Assembly: GCA_025362495.1 (NCBI GenBank)
Contig: JANYGI010000130.1
Span: 1 to 54,092 of the forward strand
DNA length: 54,092 nt
Source of the DNA: Byssovorax sp.
GTDB taxonomy: Bacteria; Myxococcota_A; Polyangia; Polyangiales; Polyangiaceae
Reading direction: 5' to 3'
Of this stretch, positions 33,902 through 42,417 are shown piece by piece. How positions within the stretch are numbered: position 1 is the stretch's first letter; every line of letters begins with the position of its first letter. Below the pieces are notes generated by a model, which did no database searches, was not told the origin of the DNA, and was given only the letters and a program-made list of their open reading frames with translations. The position numbers were made by a program, and so were the translations under genes.

Positions 33902-33999
33902 GGCTCTGGTGAAGCTGCCATCTATCCGCCATGGCGGAGGGGTCGTCAAGACGTCGCCTTCGTCCGGGCACGCCGGCCGCGGCAAGCAACGTCCGCGGT

Positions 34000-34032
34000 G
34001 GCCTGTGCCCGGCCTGTGCCCGGCCTGTGCCC
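34000..34032. repeat. Three tandem 11-bp repeats in a divergent promoter region
   Basis: The unit GGCCTGTGCCC occurs three times head to tail at 34000, 34011 and 34022. It lies between the divergent XRE-cupin gene (start 33901) and kinase gene (start 34150). An 11-bp period puts each copy on the same face of the helix, which would suit cooperative binding of a regulator. Replication slippage in GC-rich DNA is the plain alternative. Confidence 0.7.
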
Positions 34033-34149
34033 GCGCCGGGCCCGCTCGAAACGCGGCGCAACGAGCCTGTTTCCCGGGGCATCCAGCGGGGATCGGGCGA
34101 TCGCGACGCTGGCCCGGCGCGTGCTGATGCAAGGGCACGAGGTCATGTC

Positions 34150-35496
34150 GTGATTGATCAAATCCTGGATGGTCGTTACCGCCTTCTCCGTCTGCTCGGG
34201 CAGGGAGGCATGGGCTCGGTCTACGAGGCCGAGCAGATCGACACCGGCTGCCACGTCGCGGTGAAGGTGCTCTCGGGCGCGGGCGCGGCGCAGAACCCGT
34301 CGCTCGTCGCGCGCTTCGCCCTCGAGGCGCGCGCGGCCGGGCAGCTCGAGACGCCGCACGTGGTCCGCGTCCTCGACGCCGGCGTCGACGCCGCGCTCGC
34401 CGTGCCGTTCATGGCCATGGAGCTGCTCCACGGCGACGACGTGCAGGCGCTGATGCTGGAGCGCGGCGCGCTCGCCCCTGACGTCGCCGTGCGCATCGTC
34501 GCGCAGGCGTGCTTGGGCCTCGCCGAGGCTCACGAGGCCGGCGTCGTTCACCGCGACATCAAGTCGGCGAACCTCTTCCTCGCGCGCGGCGAGGGCGAGG
34601 CGATCACGGTGAAGATCGTCGATTTCGGCCTCGCCAAGGCGAGCTTCGGCGCCGGCTCGGTGCAGGGCGAGGGCGGCCTCACGCGCACCGGGACGATCCT
34701 CGGATCGCCGCTCTTCATGGCGCCCGAGCAGGCGCGAGGCGCGCGCGACGCCGACGCGCGATCCGACCTCTGGTCGATGGGCGTCGTGCTCTTTCACCTG
34801 CTGACGGGCCGCATCCCCCACGAGGAGATCGACGGCCTCGGCGAGCTCTTGATCACCATCTGCTCGGACGCGCCGCCGCGCGTGCGCGACTTCGCGCCGT
34901 GGGTGTCGGAAGAGATCGACGCCATCGTCGATCGCGCGCTGCGCCTCGATCCGCGCGAGCGCTACCAGCGCGCCGACGACATGCTCGACGCGCTGTTCCG
35001 CCTGCTCCCCGCGGGCTCGGCGGTCACGCAGTCGATGCTGCGCGCGCCGGTGACGACGACGATCGCGGCGCCGGTGGTCTCCGTGGAGATCGCGCCGATC
35101 GCCGCTGCCCTCCCGGAGCCTCGCGCGCAGATCTCGTCGTACCCGCCCGACGTGTACATCGCGCCGTCGCCCGCGCCGCGGGCCGTGGCGGCGACGCCGA
35201 CGAGCTTCGCCGACAGCGACGAGGCCGTGGTGAGCCCGATCGTGCAGCGGCCCGCGCCGAGGCGACGCACCGCCCCCGCGCCCTTGCTGCTCCTCGCCGC
35301 AGCCGTCGTCGGCGCGCTGCTGGGCATGGGGATCTTTCGCCTCGAGCTCGGTCCGCGCCCCGCCGTCGCGGGCGCCGCGCGCGCGTCGATCGTGGCGCCG
35401 GTCGCGCCGCCCCCCGTCGTCGCGGCCGCCGTCGCGCCCGCCGCGGTCGACGCGGGGCTCGACGCTTCGCCCGCGGAGCATCGCGGAACCGAGTAA
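34150..35496 (+). CDS. Membrane-anchored Ser/Thr protein kinase
   Basis: This is a 448-aa kinase starting at GTG 34150 with GAGG at 34139-34142. The kinase domain covers residues ~9-280: GQGGMGSVYEA, ATP lysine K39, catalytic HRDIKSANL at H134-D136, DFG at D158, and SPLFMAPEQARG in the activation segment. The catalytic residues are complete. A juxtamembrane linker of ~90 residues leads to one TM at ~378-396 (LLLLAAAVVGALLGMGIF). A short Ala/Pro/Val-rich extracytoplasmic tail follows with no sensor domain. This is a standard Pkn-type myxobacterial kinase. The lipoprotein gene begins 12 nt downstream, so the two may be co-transcribed. Confidence 0.9.
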   Translation: MIDQILDGRYRLLRLLGQGGMGSVYEAEQIDTGCHVAVKVLSGAGAAQNPSLVARFALEARAAGQLETPHVVRVLDAGVDAALAVPFMAMELLHGDDVQALMLERGALAPDVAVRIVAQACLGLAEAHEAGVVHRDIKSANLFLARGEGEAITVKIVDFGLAKASFGAGSVQGEGGLTRTGTILGSPLFMAPEQARGARDADARSDLWSMGVVLFHLLTGRIPHEEIDGLGELLITICSDAPPRVRDFAPWVSEEIDAIVDRALRLDPRERYQRADDMLDALFRLLPAGSAVTQSMLRAPVTTTIAAPVVSVEIAPIAAALPEPRAQISSYPPDVYIAPSPAPRAVAATPTSFADSDEAVVSPIVQRPAPRRRTAPAPLLLLAAAVVGALLGMGIFRLELGPRPAVAGAARASIVAPVAPPPVVAAAVAPAAVDAGLDASPAEHRGTE

Positions 35497-35508
35497 GTTG
35501 CTCGCCTA

Positions 35509-36654
35509 GTGATCACCTCGCCTCGCCTCCCGATCGCCCTCCTCGCCGGCTCGCTCACGCTCGGCTGCGCGGGGCTCACGCCGCCGCTGACGCCGCCCGA
35601 GCGCGGCGGCGCCCCGTGGACCGAGCTCACCTCGAAGCACTTCGTCGTCGACACCGACGTCGACGCCGCCGAGGCCGGCTCGACGCTCGCCGAGTTCGAG
35701 GGCATCTACGGCGCGATCGAGGACGTCGCGTTCCCGAGCCAGACCGAGTCGCGCGCGCCGATCCGCGTCGTGCTCTTCGGCCGCGAGAAGGACTACCGGC
35801 TCTTCGGCGCGAAGGATACCCGCGGCTACTTCACCCCGCAGCTCCCCAACGATCTCGACGTCGTCGACGACGTCGCGCACGGGAAGAAGCTCGAGGCTGC
35901 GTGGGCGACGCGCTTCGACGGCGTCGATCCCGACAAGCTCGAGGGCGACTTTCGCGAGCACCTGATCCGCACCGAGTCGATCGAGGCGCAGGCCTGGACG
36001 ACGCCGTACACGCCGCGTGCGCGCGCCGTGCCCGAGCAGCAGCGCGCGCTCTCGCCGGCCGAGGTCCACGTGCTCTGGGCGCGCCTCCGACCGTGGGACG
36101 AGCAGCACCTGCCGATGGCGCGCACCGACATCAACGCGGCGCGCGCGGCCGATCCGACGTCACCGGAGATCCAGTACTGGAGCGGCCTCTTCCTGCGCGC
36201 CGAGGGCGATCGCGAGGGCGCCGAGGCCGAGCTCTCGCGCGCGCTGGCGCAGCGCCCCAACGACGCTCGCTACCTCCTGGCGCTCGGCACGCACTACCGC
36301 GGCCTCGAGCGCAACGCGCCGAAGGATCGCCTCGACGACGTGATGCATCGCCTGGCAAAGGTCGCCGTTGCACCCCGCGCCCTCGACTTCGTGGCGAGCT
36401 ACGACGCGGCGACGGGCGAGATCGACGAGGGCCTGCGCTTCGCCGCGCGCGCGACGAAGGCCGATCCGGCCTGCTACCGCTGCTTTTCCACCGGCGCGCG
36501 GCTGCTGGCGGCGAAGGGGCGGCTCGACGAGGCCGTCGACGCGGCGCTGCGCGCGCTCAACCTCGTCCCCGACGGCGTGCGCGCCCCGCAGCTCACGCGC
36601 GATCTCGCGCGCTACCGGAGCGAGCGCGATCGCGCCAGGACGAAGGCCGAATAG
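35509..36654 (+). CDS. TPR lipoprotein with DUF1570-like N-terminal segment
   Basis: This is a 381-aa protein from GTG 35509. The signal IALLAGSLTLGC provides a lipobox (TLGC). Residues ~38-110 (WTELTSKHFVVDTDVDAAEA, RVVLFGREKDYRLFG) resemble the start of DUF1570/gluzincin-type proteins, but no HExxH metal site follows. The text passes from TRGYFTPQLPN straight to HGKKLEAAWATRFDG, as if the peptidase core were missing. The C-terminal half (~190-375) consists of TPR-like helices (AARAADPTSPEIQYWSGLFL, RALAQRPNDARYLLALG). It follows the kinase gene by 12 nt. It is probably a periplasmic scaffold. Confidence 0.7.
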   Translation: MITSPRLPIALLAGSLTLGCAGLTPPLTPPERGGAPWTELTSKHFVVDTDVDAAEAGSTLAEFEGIYGAIEDVAFPSQTESRAPIRVVLFGREKDYRLFGAKDTRGYFTPQLPNDLDVVDDVAHGKKLEAAWATRFDGVDPDKLEGDFREHLIRTESIEAQAWTTPYTPRARAVPEQQRALSPAEVHVLWARLRPWDEQHLPMARTDINAARAADPTSPEIQYWSGLFLRAEGDREGAEAELSRALAQRPNDARYLLALGTHYRGLERNAPKDRLDDVMHRLAKVAVAPRALDFVASYDAATGEIDEGLRFAARATKADPACYRCFSTGARLLAAKGRLDEAVDAALRALNLVPDGVRAPQLTRDLARYRSERDRARTKAE

Positions 36655-36661
36655 CCCCGGC

Positions 36662-38719
36662 TCAGGTGGTCTCGATCGGCGCTTCGCGCGGCGCGCGGGC
36701 CCGCAGCGCGAGCTCCGCCGCGAGCAGCGCCAGCAGCGCGATCGCCACGTACGGCGACGCGTCGAGCGCCGGAGCCACGCCGCCCATCGCCGCCGCGTGC
36801 GCCGCGTCGCGCACCTGCCGCGGTCGAAAGTCGATCTCGCGATCGGGGACGGCGGCGACGCGCGTCGTGGCCTCGCCGTCGAGCGTGAGCTCGTAGAGCC
36901 CGCTCAGCGGCGCGTCGGCGCGCAGCCGGCGATCTTGCTCGATCACGGGGATGATCCGCGGCGCCCCGACGCCGCCCGACGGCATCCGCCGCACCTTCAC
37001 GTCCTTGTAGCCGTCGAAGGTCCAGGCCTGGCCCACGTCGATCCGACGCGCGCCGCCACGCGCGCGCGCGGTGCTCACGAAGCTCTCGAGCAGCGAGAGG
37101 AACGCGGGGCGCAGCGCGAGATCGCTCTCGTCGGTGCTGAGCGGCAGCGTCAACGAGAGCACCGCGCCGCGGCCGAGCGAGCGACGCAGGAGGAAGGGCG
37201 CGCCGTCCTTCCATTTCGCGAGCACGTCGGCGCCTTCGATCGCGACGGGATCGAGCGCCGTGCGCCCGCGCGGATCGAGGTTCGCGAGCCCCGGCGCCGA
37301 GCTGCCCAGCGTCGGCGCGCTCGCGGGATCCACGCCGAGCGATCCCGCCGCGCCCGTCGGGGCCGCGGCGATCGGCGTCCAGCGCACCACGCCGGCGATC
37401 AGCGGCTCGAAGCCCGCGCCGAGCGGCGCCGCGGCCGCGCGCGGCCCGAGCGTGAGCAGCACGACGCCGCCGCGCTCGACCCAGGCCGCGAGCTCGCGGC
37501 GCACCTCGGGGGTGAACCCCGGCGCGTCGTCCACGATCAGCGCCGAGTACGCGTTGAGCTCGGCCTCGTGCTCGGGCACCGACGGCAGCGGATGCACCTG
37601 CGCGTCGAGCTGCAACGCCGTCAGCGCCTGCTCGATCGGCGGCGCCCCGCCCGTGGCCACGCGCGTCGCCGTCGCGTCGACCACCACCGCGATCGGCAGC
37701 GCGCCGCCCGCCGAGATCACCGGCGCCTCGTCGTCTTCCGCGATCGCGTCGCTGCCGGTGAGCACCGCCCGGAGCAGCGCCGGCGCGCCGTCGGGCAGCG
37801 CCACCGCGACCTCTTCCACGCGCGCCGACCTGCCGAGCTGCGTCGCGCCGATCACCTTGTTACCGGCGCGGATCTCGATCGATCGCGCCGCCTCGACAGG
37901 CGCTTTCGCGGCCGGAGTTGCGCTCGCTGACGCCGACGTCGCCGGCGCTGCGGGCTCGCGCCCCGAGCACACCACGCGCGCCCACACCTTGCTCCCCGAT
38001 CGCTCCGCGCGGGTCACCGCGCAGTCTTGATCGTGCGCCTCGAGCTCCGGCAGCGGCACCCACAGCGCCACGTCGGCGTCGCCCTGGATCGGCGGCGCGT
38101 CCGGCGCGCCGTCGGCGAGATCGCTCAGCAGCACCACGCGCTTGTCGGTCTGCACCAGGCCGTGCACCAGGCCGCGCGCGAGCTGCACCGCGCCCTCGAG
38201 ATCCGTCGCGCGATCCGAGGGCTCGGCCGCGTCGAGGGCCGCGGTCACGGCCGCGAGGTTGGTCGTCGATCCCAGCGCCACGCGCGGCGGCGCGCCGGCG
38301 AGCACGATGGCGACCGCGTCGCCGGTGGCGAGCCCCTGCGCGAGCTCGCGCGCGCCCGCGAGGGCCCGCTCGAAGCGCGATTTCCCCCCCGGCAATTTCG
38401 CTCGCATGCTCAGCGAGTCGTCGAGCACGATCGCCAGAGCCACCGACGCGCCGTGGTTGCGCGCGAGCGCGAGGCGCGAGCAGCGCACGAAGGGCGTCGC
38501 GCCGAGGATCGCCAGCCCGAGCACCGCCAGCGCGCGCACCGAGAACAGCGCGCGATCCTCCAGCATGCTCCGCTTGCGGGCCGAGGGCTGCGTCGGCGGC
38601 ACCAGCCGCGCCGGCGGAAAGAGCTGCTCTTCCGCCTGCTTTCGCCGCAGCAAGTGCGCGGCGATCGGCGCCACCACGAGCAGCGCGATCAGGAGCCCAC
38701 CCAGCGTCAGGAAGCTCAT
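36662..38719 (-). CDS. BatA-like membrane protein with von Willebrand factor A domain
   Basis: This is a 685-aa protein starting at ATG 38719. The N-terminal TM pair (LTLGGLLIALLVVAPIAAHL; ALFSVRALAVLGLAILGATP) matches the aerotolerance-regulator BatA N-terminal domain. A vWA domain spans ~95-215 with the MIDAS sequence VLDDSLSMR. A large extracytoplasmic part with a ThuA/GATase-like stretch (YSALIVDDAPGFTPEVRREL) follows. A last TM is near the C-terminus (VAIALLALLAAELALRA). Its ATG overlaps the DUF58 gene stop (ATGA at 38716-38719). The MoxR ATPase that usually starts such operons is not present nearby. Confidence 0.82.
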   Translation of the reverse strand: MSFLTLGGLLIALLVVAPIAAHLLRRKQAEEQLFPPARLVPPTQPSARKRSMLEDRALFSVRALAVLGLAILGATPFVRCSRLALARNHGASVALAIVLDDSLSMRAKLPGGKSRFERALAGARELAQGLATGDAVAIVLAGAPPRVALGSTTNLAAVTAALDAAEPSDRATDLEGAVQLARGLVHGLVQTDKRVVLLSDLADGAPDAPPIQGDADVALWVPLPELEAHDQDCAVTRAERSGSKVWARVVCSGREPAAPATSASASATPAAKAPVEAARSIEIRAGNKVIGATQLGRSARVEEVAVALPDGAPALLRAVLTGSDAIAEDDEAPVISAGGALPIAVVVDATATRVATGGAPPIEQALTALQLDAQVHPLPSVPEHEAELNAYSALIVDDAPGFTPEVRRELAAWVERGGVVLLTLGPRAAAAPLGAGFEPLIAGVVRWTPIAAAPTGAAGSLGVDPASAPTLGSSAPGLANLDPRGRTALDPVAIEGADVLAKWKDGAPFLLRRSLGRGAVLSLTLPLSTDESDLALRPAFLSLLESFVSTARARGGARRIDVGQAWTFDGYKDVKVRRMPSGGVGAPRIIPVIEQDRRLRADAPLSGLYELTLDGEATTRVAAVPDREIDFRPRQVRDAAHAAAMGGVAPALDASPYVAIALLALLAAELALRARAPREAPIETT

Positions 38720-39690
38720 CGTCGCGCCTCGTGCACGGCCTTGAGGATCGCCCGCACCACGCCCACGGGCGCGTCGGCGCTCGTCGCGCGGATCAACCTC
38801 CCGCCGCGCGCCTCGAGCTCTTTCTCCCACGGCGTCGACAGCGCGAGGAGCCGCTCTTTGTAGACCGCGCGCACCGCGTCGGCGTCGGCCTCGACGACCG
38901 TGTCGCCCTCGACCGCGCGGAGCCGCACGTTGCCCGTGAAGCCGAGCTCGGCCTCCACCGGATCGAGGACTTGCACCGCGATCAGCGTCCGCCCGCTCGT
39001 CGCCAGCGCGGTGAACGCCGAGAGCGCTCCCTCCGGCAAATCAAGCAAATCCGAGAGCAGCACGATCACCGAGCCTCGCCGCGCTCGCCGCGCGATCGGC
39101 CCCAGCGTCCGCTCGATCGCCGCCGCGTCTGCGCTCACGTCGCCCGCGGCCGCGGCGCCCTCGAGCGCGCCGACGACCCGCTCGAACGCCTCGCGCCCGG
39201 CCATGGCCGGGATCCCATGCGTCCCGTGTCCACCCACCCAGCCGAGGCCGATCGGATCGCCCGTCGACAGCGTGACGCGAGCCAGCGCCGCGCTCACGAG
39301 GGCCGCATAGGCCAGCTTCGATCCGGGCGCGTCCGCGCTGCGGTAAGCCATCGAGGCCGTGGCGTCGACGCAGAGCCACAGGGCGCGATCGGTCTCCGTC
39401 TCGAACTCGCGCACCATCAGCCGATCGTGCCGGAGCAGCGATCGCCGATCGAAGAAGCGCAGATCGTCGCCGGGTACGTACGGCCTTTGCCCGCCGAACT
39501 CCACGCCCGCGCCCTTGCGCACGCTCCGGTGCATGCCCGCGTAGACACCGTCGGCCACGGCGCGCGCCTTCAAGCGCAGCGGCGCGAGCGAGCCCCAGTC
39601 GATGGGGAACGGCCCGGCTTTTCCTCCGCGGAGATCCCCGGCTCGCGTCGCGGCTCCGGGGGACTTGGGCGTGGCGGGGGAGGGAGGCAC
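38716..39690 (-). CDS. DUF58 domain protein
   Basis: This is a 324-aa soluble protein from GTG 39690. It contains the DUF58 core GVEFGGQRPYVPGDDLRFFD followed by RSLLRHDRLMVREFETETDR, then a vWA-like fold (LWLCVDATASMAY, SVIVLLSDLLDLPEG). DUF58 proteins work with MoxR-type AAA ATPases and vWA membrane proteins in chaperone-like or surface-stress functions. The 4-nt overlap with the BatA-like gene supports a joint complex. The first ~28 residues are low complexity. Confidence 0.87.
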   Translation of the reverse strand: MPPSPATPKSPGAATRAGDLRGGKAGPFPIDWGSLAPLRLKARAVADGVYAGMHRSVRKGAGVEFGGQRPYVPGDDLRFFDRRSLLRHDRLMVREFETETDRALWLCVDATASMAYRSADAPGSKLAYAALVSAALARVTLSTGDPIGLGWVGGHGTHGIPAMAGREAFERVVGALEGAAAAGDVSADAAAIERTLGPIARRARRGSVIVLLSDLLDLPEGALSAFTALATSGRTLIAVQVLDPVEAELGFTGNVRLRAVEGDTVVEADADAVRAVYKERLLALSTPWEKELEARGGRLIRATSADAPVGVVRAILKAVHEARR

Positions 39691-39730
39691 GGCGGCTGCT
39701 GTAGCGTGGATCCGGCGCGAAAGCAGGTCT

Positions 39731-40435
39731 TCAGCGGCGGAGCATCGCGGCTAGCTTCTGCTTGATCACCGGCGTCGTCCACACCGGGACGATGGCCCGC
39801 AGCGTCGGCTCGAACACCGCATCGGGGCAGAGATCCTGCTCTGTGCCGCGGAGATCGGCCTTGGTGAGCGCATAGGCGTCGCCCGGGTTCGAGGCCAGCG
39901 CCGCGAGCCGCGCCTCCGCGACCGACCGAGCGTCGTCGGCCACCTCGTCGACGATCCCCATGCGCAGGGCGCTCGCCGGATCGAACAGGCACGCTCCGAG
40001 CAGCACGGCCGTGTGGAAATGCGTCGGCACGCGGTGCTTGATCATGGCCAGGAGCCGCGGTGGAAACCGCATCCCGAGCGCCACCTCGTTGAGACCAATC
40101 TTGATCTTCGGGTTCGACGCCGCGACGCGGTGATCGCACGCCAGCGTCAGCACGCACCCGCCCGCGATCGCATGTCCATTCACCAGCGCCACCGTCGGGC
40201 CGGGATAGAGATAAAGCGCCGCGACCGCCCGCTCGAGCAAGCGCAGGAACGCCAGCATCCCGTCGCCTTCGAGCGCGTGGATCTCGTGGAGGTTCAGCCC
40301 CGCCGAGAAGGCATCTCCAGCCCCGGTGAGCAGCACGGGCTCCCCCGCTGCGGCCGTGAGCTCGGCGAGGAGGAACGTCAACATCGCGGTGCCGAGGGAG
40401 TTCTTTCCCGGCCCGTCCATCCGGATTTCACGCAT
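39731..40435 (-). CDS. Enoyl-CoA hydratase/isomerase family protein
   Basis: This is a 234-aa crotonase-fold protein. The oxyanion-hole segments are visible as LLTGAGDAFSAGLNLHEI and VALVNGHAIAGGCVLTLACD, with HRVAASNPKIKIGLNEVALG after them. It lacks an evident pair of catalytic glutamates at both classical positions (NPKIKIGLNEV supplies one Glu), so hydratase, isomerase or another crotonase activity is possible. The substrate is unknown. The 41-nt gap to the DUF58 start suggests possible co-transcription, without a functional link. Confidence 0.83.
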   Translation of the reverse strand: MREIRMDGPGKNSLGTAMLTFLLAELTAAAGEPVLLTGAGDAFSAGLNLHEIHALEGDGMLAFLRLLERAVAALYLYPGPTVALVNGHAIAGGCVLTLACDHRVAASNPKIKIGLNEVALGMRFPPRLLAMIKHRVPTHFHTAVLLGACLFDPASALRMGIVDEVADDARSVAEARLAALASNPGDAYALTKADLRGTEQDLCPDAVFEPTLRAIVPVWTTPVIKQKLAAMLRR

Positions 40436-40732
40436 GCGCCACCGTATATCACGCCATCGCGCGGGCGCGCGCGCGCAGCGCCCGGCCCACTCCAGCGCTT
40501 CGAGCCGTCGAGGCCCGCGGAGACTGGCACGCTGACGCCCTCACCGCGCGACGGGGCTCCGGACGAATCAAGCCCTCCGTCCGTGCGACGGCGAACTGGA
40601 CACCGCGCTTCATCGATCCAGGAGCGCGAGTGTACCGCGACGTTCTCCGGCGCGAAGGAGGCCTCTTCAGCGCGATTGCCGCCGGCCCGCTTCAGTGAGA
40701 CAAGGCCTCCACGGCCTCGCGCCGGCCCCACC

Positions 40733-41506
40733 ATGAGCCAAGCAGAACGCATCCTCTACCAGTTCCCCATCTCGCATTACTGCGAGAAGACCCGCTGGAA
40801 CCTCGACGCCAAGGGCCTCCCGTACGAGCTGCGGAACCTGGTCCCGGGCGTCCACCTGCTCGTCGTCAAGCGGCTCGGGACGGGTCACACGGTGCCGGTC
40901 CTCGTCGATCAGGGCAAGGCCATCGGCGACTCGGCGGCCATCGCGGTGTACCTGGAGCAGGCCTATCCGGCCCGGCCCCTCTTGCCCGCGGGCGAGGCCG
41001 AGAGGGCGCGCGCCCTCGAGCTCGAAGCGTATTTCTCCAAGCACGCTGGCCGCGCCGCCCGTCAGTGGCTGTATGGCCAGCTCGTCGCGAGCCCCGGCAG
41101 CGCTCCGGCCGTGATGCTCGAGCAGTACGCCGCCCCGGTGCGCTTCATTGGCCGCCTGATCGCGAAGAACATCGAAGGCACGCTGCGCAAGCAGTACCGC
41201 TTGAACCCGGAGGGCATCGCCTCCGCGCGCGCCACGCTGATCGAGATGTTCGAGCGGATCGAGCTCGAAACGCAGAGCGATCCGACGCGCTACCTCGTCG
41301 GAGACACCCTCTCGATCGCCGACATCGCGGCGGCGTCGCTCCTCTCGCCCCTCGTCGCCCCGCCCGGCTCGACGTACGACTCGAAGGAGGGCAAAGCCCA
41401 CGAAACGGCCGCGATCCGGGCCTTCCGCGCCGAGCTCTCCACGCGCCCAGGCTGGGCCTGGGTCCTCGCGCGCTACAAGAACGACAGGAGCGCTCCCGCC
41501 TCCTGA
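40733..41506 (+). CDS. Glutathione S-transferase family protein
   Basis: This is a 257-aa protein starting at ATG 40733. The open frame continues upstream across the divergent hydratase but shows no homology there. An N-terminal thioredoxin-like domain has ISHYCEKTRWNLDAKGLPYE, the GST active-site region, with GHTVPVLVDQGKAIGDSAAI for glutathione gamma-glutamyl contact. An all-helical C-terminal domain includes YLVGDTLSIADIAAASLLSP. A typical role is conjugation or reduction of electrophiles; the substrate is unknown. The 297-nt upstream gap (40436-40732) holds no other gene. Confidence 0.88.
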   Translation: MSQAERILYQFPISHYCEKTRWNLDAKGLPYELRNLVPGVHLLVVKRLGTGHTVPVLVDQGKAIGDSAAIAVYLEQAYPARPLLPAGEAERARALELEAYFSKHAGRAARQWLYGQLVASPGSAPAVMLEQYAAPVRFIGRLIAKNIEGTLRKQYRLNPEGIASARATLIEMFERIELETQSDPTRYLVGDTLSIADIAAASLLSPLVAPPGSTYDSKEGKAHETAAIRAFRAELSTRPGWAWVLARYKNDRSAPAS

Positions 41507-41518
41507 GATGGCCGCGGA

Positions 41519-41956
41519 TCAGGCCCGGGTGAGCTCGCGCGCCGGCGGCGCGAGCAGGCGTTGCTGGGCGACGATGCCCAGCACCATCGCCACCGTGAAC
41601 ACGATCGCGTAGCCCGAGCCCGACGCCGCATCGACGATGCCGGGCCCGGGGCACACGCCGCCGAGGCCCCAGCCCACGCCGAACAGCGCCGCTCCGACGA
41701 TCAGCGGCGCGTCGATCGCGCTCCGCTCCGGCCGCTGGAACGCGCCGCCGAGCAGCGGTCGCGGCAAGGCCAGGATCCACCGCAAGGCCAGGAAATGCAC
41801 GCCTATCGCGCCGATCATCACGAACGCCAGGCTCGGATCCCAGCGCCCGAAGACGTCGAGGAAGCCAATCACCTTGGCCGGGTTCGTCATGCCCGAGATC
41901 AGGAGCCCTCCGCCGAAGAGGAGGCCCGCGAGGAGGGCTGTCAGCTTGGATTTCAC
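41519..41956 (-). CDS. YeeE/YedE family transporter, second half
   Basis: This is a 145-aa membrane protein with about four TM segments (LTALLAGLLFGGGLLISGMT; FVMIGAIGVHFLALRWILAL; PLIVGAALFGVGWGLGGVCP; YAIVFTVAMVLGIVAQQRLL). The signature GGVCPGPGIVD carries the conserved Cys of the YeeE/YedE (sulfur transport) fold, known from thiosulfate uptake by YeeE/TsuA. Its ATG overlaps the stop of the preceding half by 4 nt (41953-41956). The two short proteins together equal one full-length transporter. Confidence 0.87.
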   Translation of the reverse strand: MKSKLTALLAGLLFGGGLLISGMTNPAKVIGFLDVFGRWDPSLAFVMIGAIGVHFLALRWILALPRPLLGGAFQRPERSAIDAPLIVGAALFGVGWGLGGVCPGPGIVDAASGSGYAIVFTVAMVLGIVAQQRLLAPPARELTRA

Positions 41957-42378
41957 AGGCCACCTCCGAGCGCGCGGACGACGCCGACCGTGGCCACCCC
42001 GGCGCCCATGAACGTCAGCGTCGCGGCGAGAGACCGCGTCGAGAGGCGGCTCAGCCCGCAGACGCCGTGTCCGCTGGTGCAGCCCGATCCCAGCCGCGTC
42101 CCGAAGCCCACGAGGAGACCAGCCACGCCGCCGACTGCCAGGCTCGGCGTGATGCTCGGCAGCGCCGACGGGAAGACGAGGCGCGCGATGACACCCGAGA
42201 GAAGCAGGCCTCCCAGGAAATACAGAGGCAAGCTGCGGTCGCTCTCACGTGGCTTGACGACGTCCGCCAGGATCCCGCTCACGCCGGCGATCTTGCCGTT
42301 GAAGAGCATGTACAGCGAGGCAGCCAGCCCGATGAGGGCGCCTCCGAGCAGGGCGGATATCGGGGTGAAGGTGGTCAT
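41953..42378 (-). CDS. YeeE/YedE family transporter, first half
   Basis: This is a 141-aa membrane protein with about four TM segments. It contains the conserved Cys motif GSGCTSGHGVCGLSRLS of the DUF395/YeeE fold and NGKIAGVSGILADVV near the N-terminus. With the downstream half it should form a pseudo-symmetric channel for thiosulfate or a persulfide-carrying species. Such split pairs are common beside sulfur-oxidation or rhodanese genes, but none are adjacent here. ATG 42378 is preceded by an AT-rich stretch. Confidence 0.87.
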   Translation of the reverse strand: MTTFTPISALLGGALIGLAASLYMLFNGKIAGVSGILADVVKPRESDRSLPLYFLGGLLLSGVIARLVFPSALPSITPSLAVGGVAGLLVGFGTRLGSGCTSGHGVCGLSRLSTRSLAATLTFMGAGVATVGVVRALGGGL

Positions 42379-42417
42379 GGCATTCGAGGCGATATGTTGT
42401 CCGTCATAGCGGATGCG

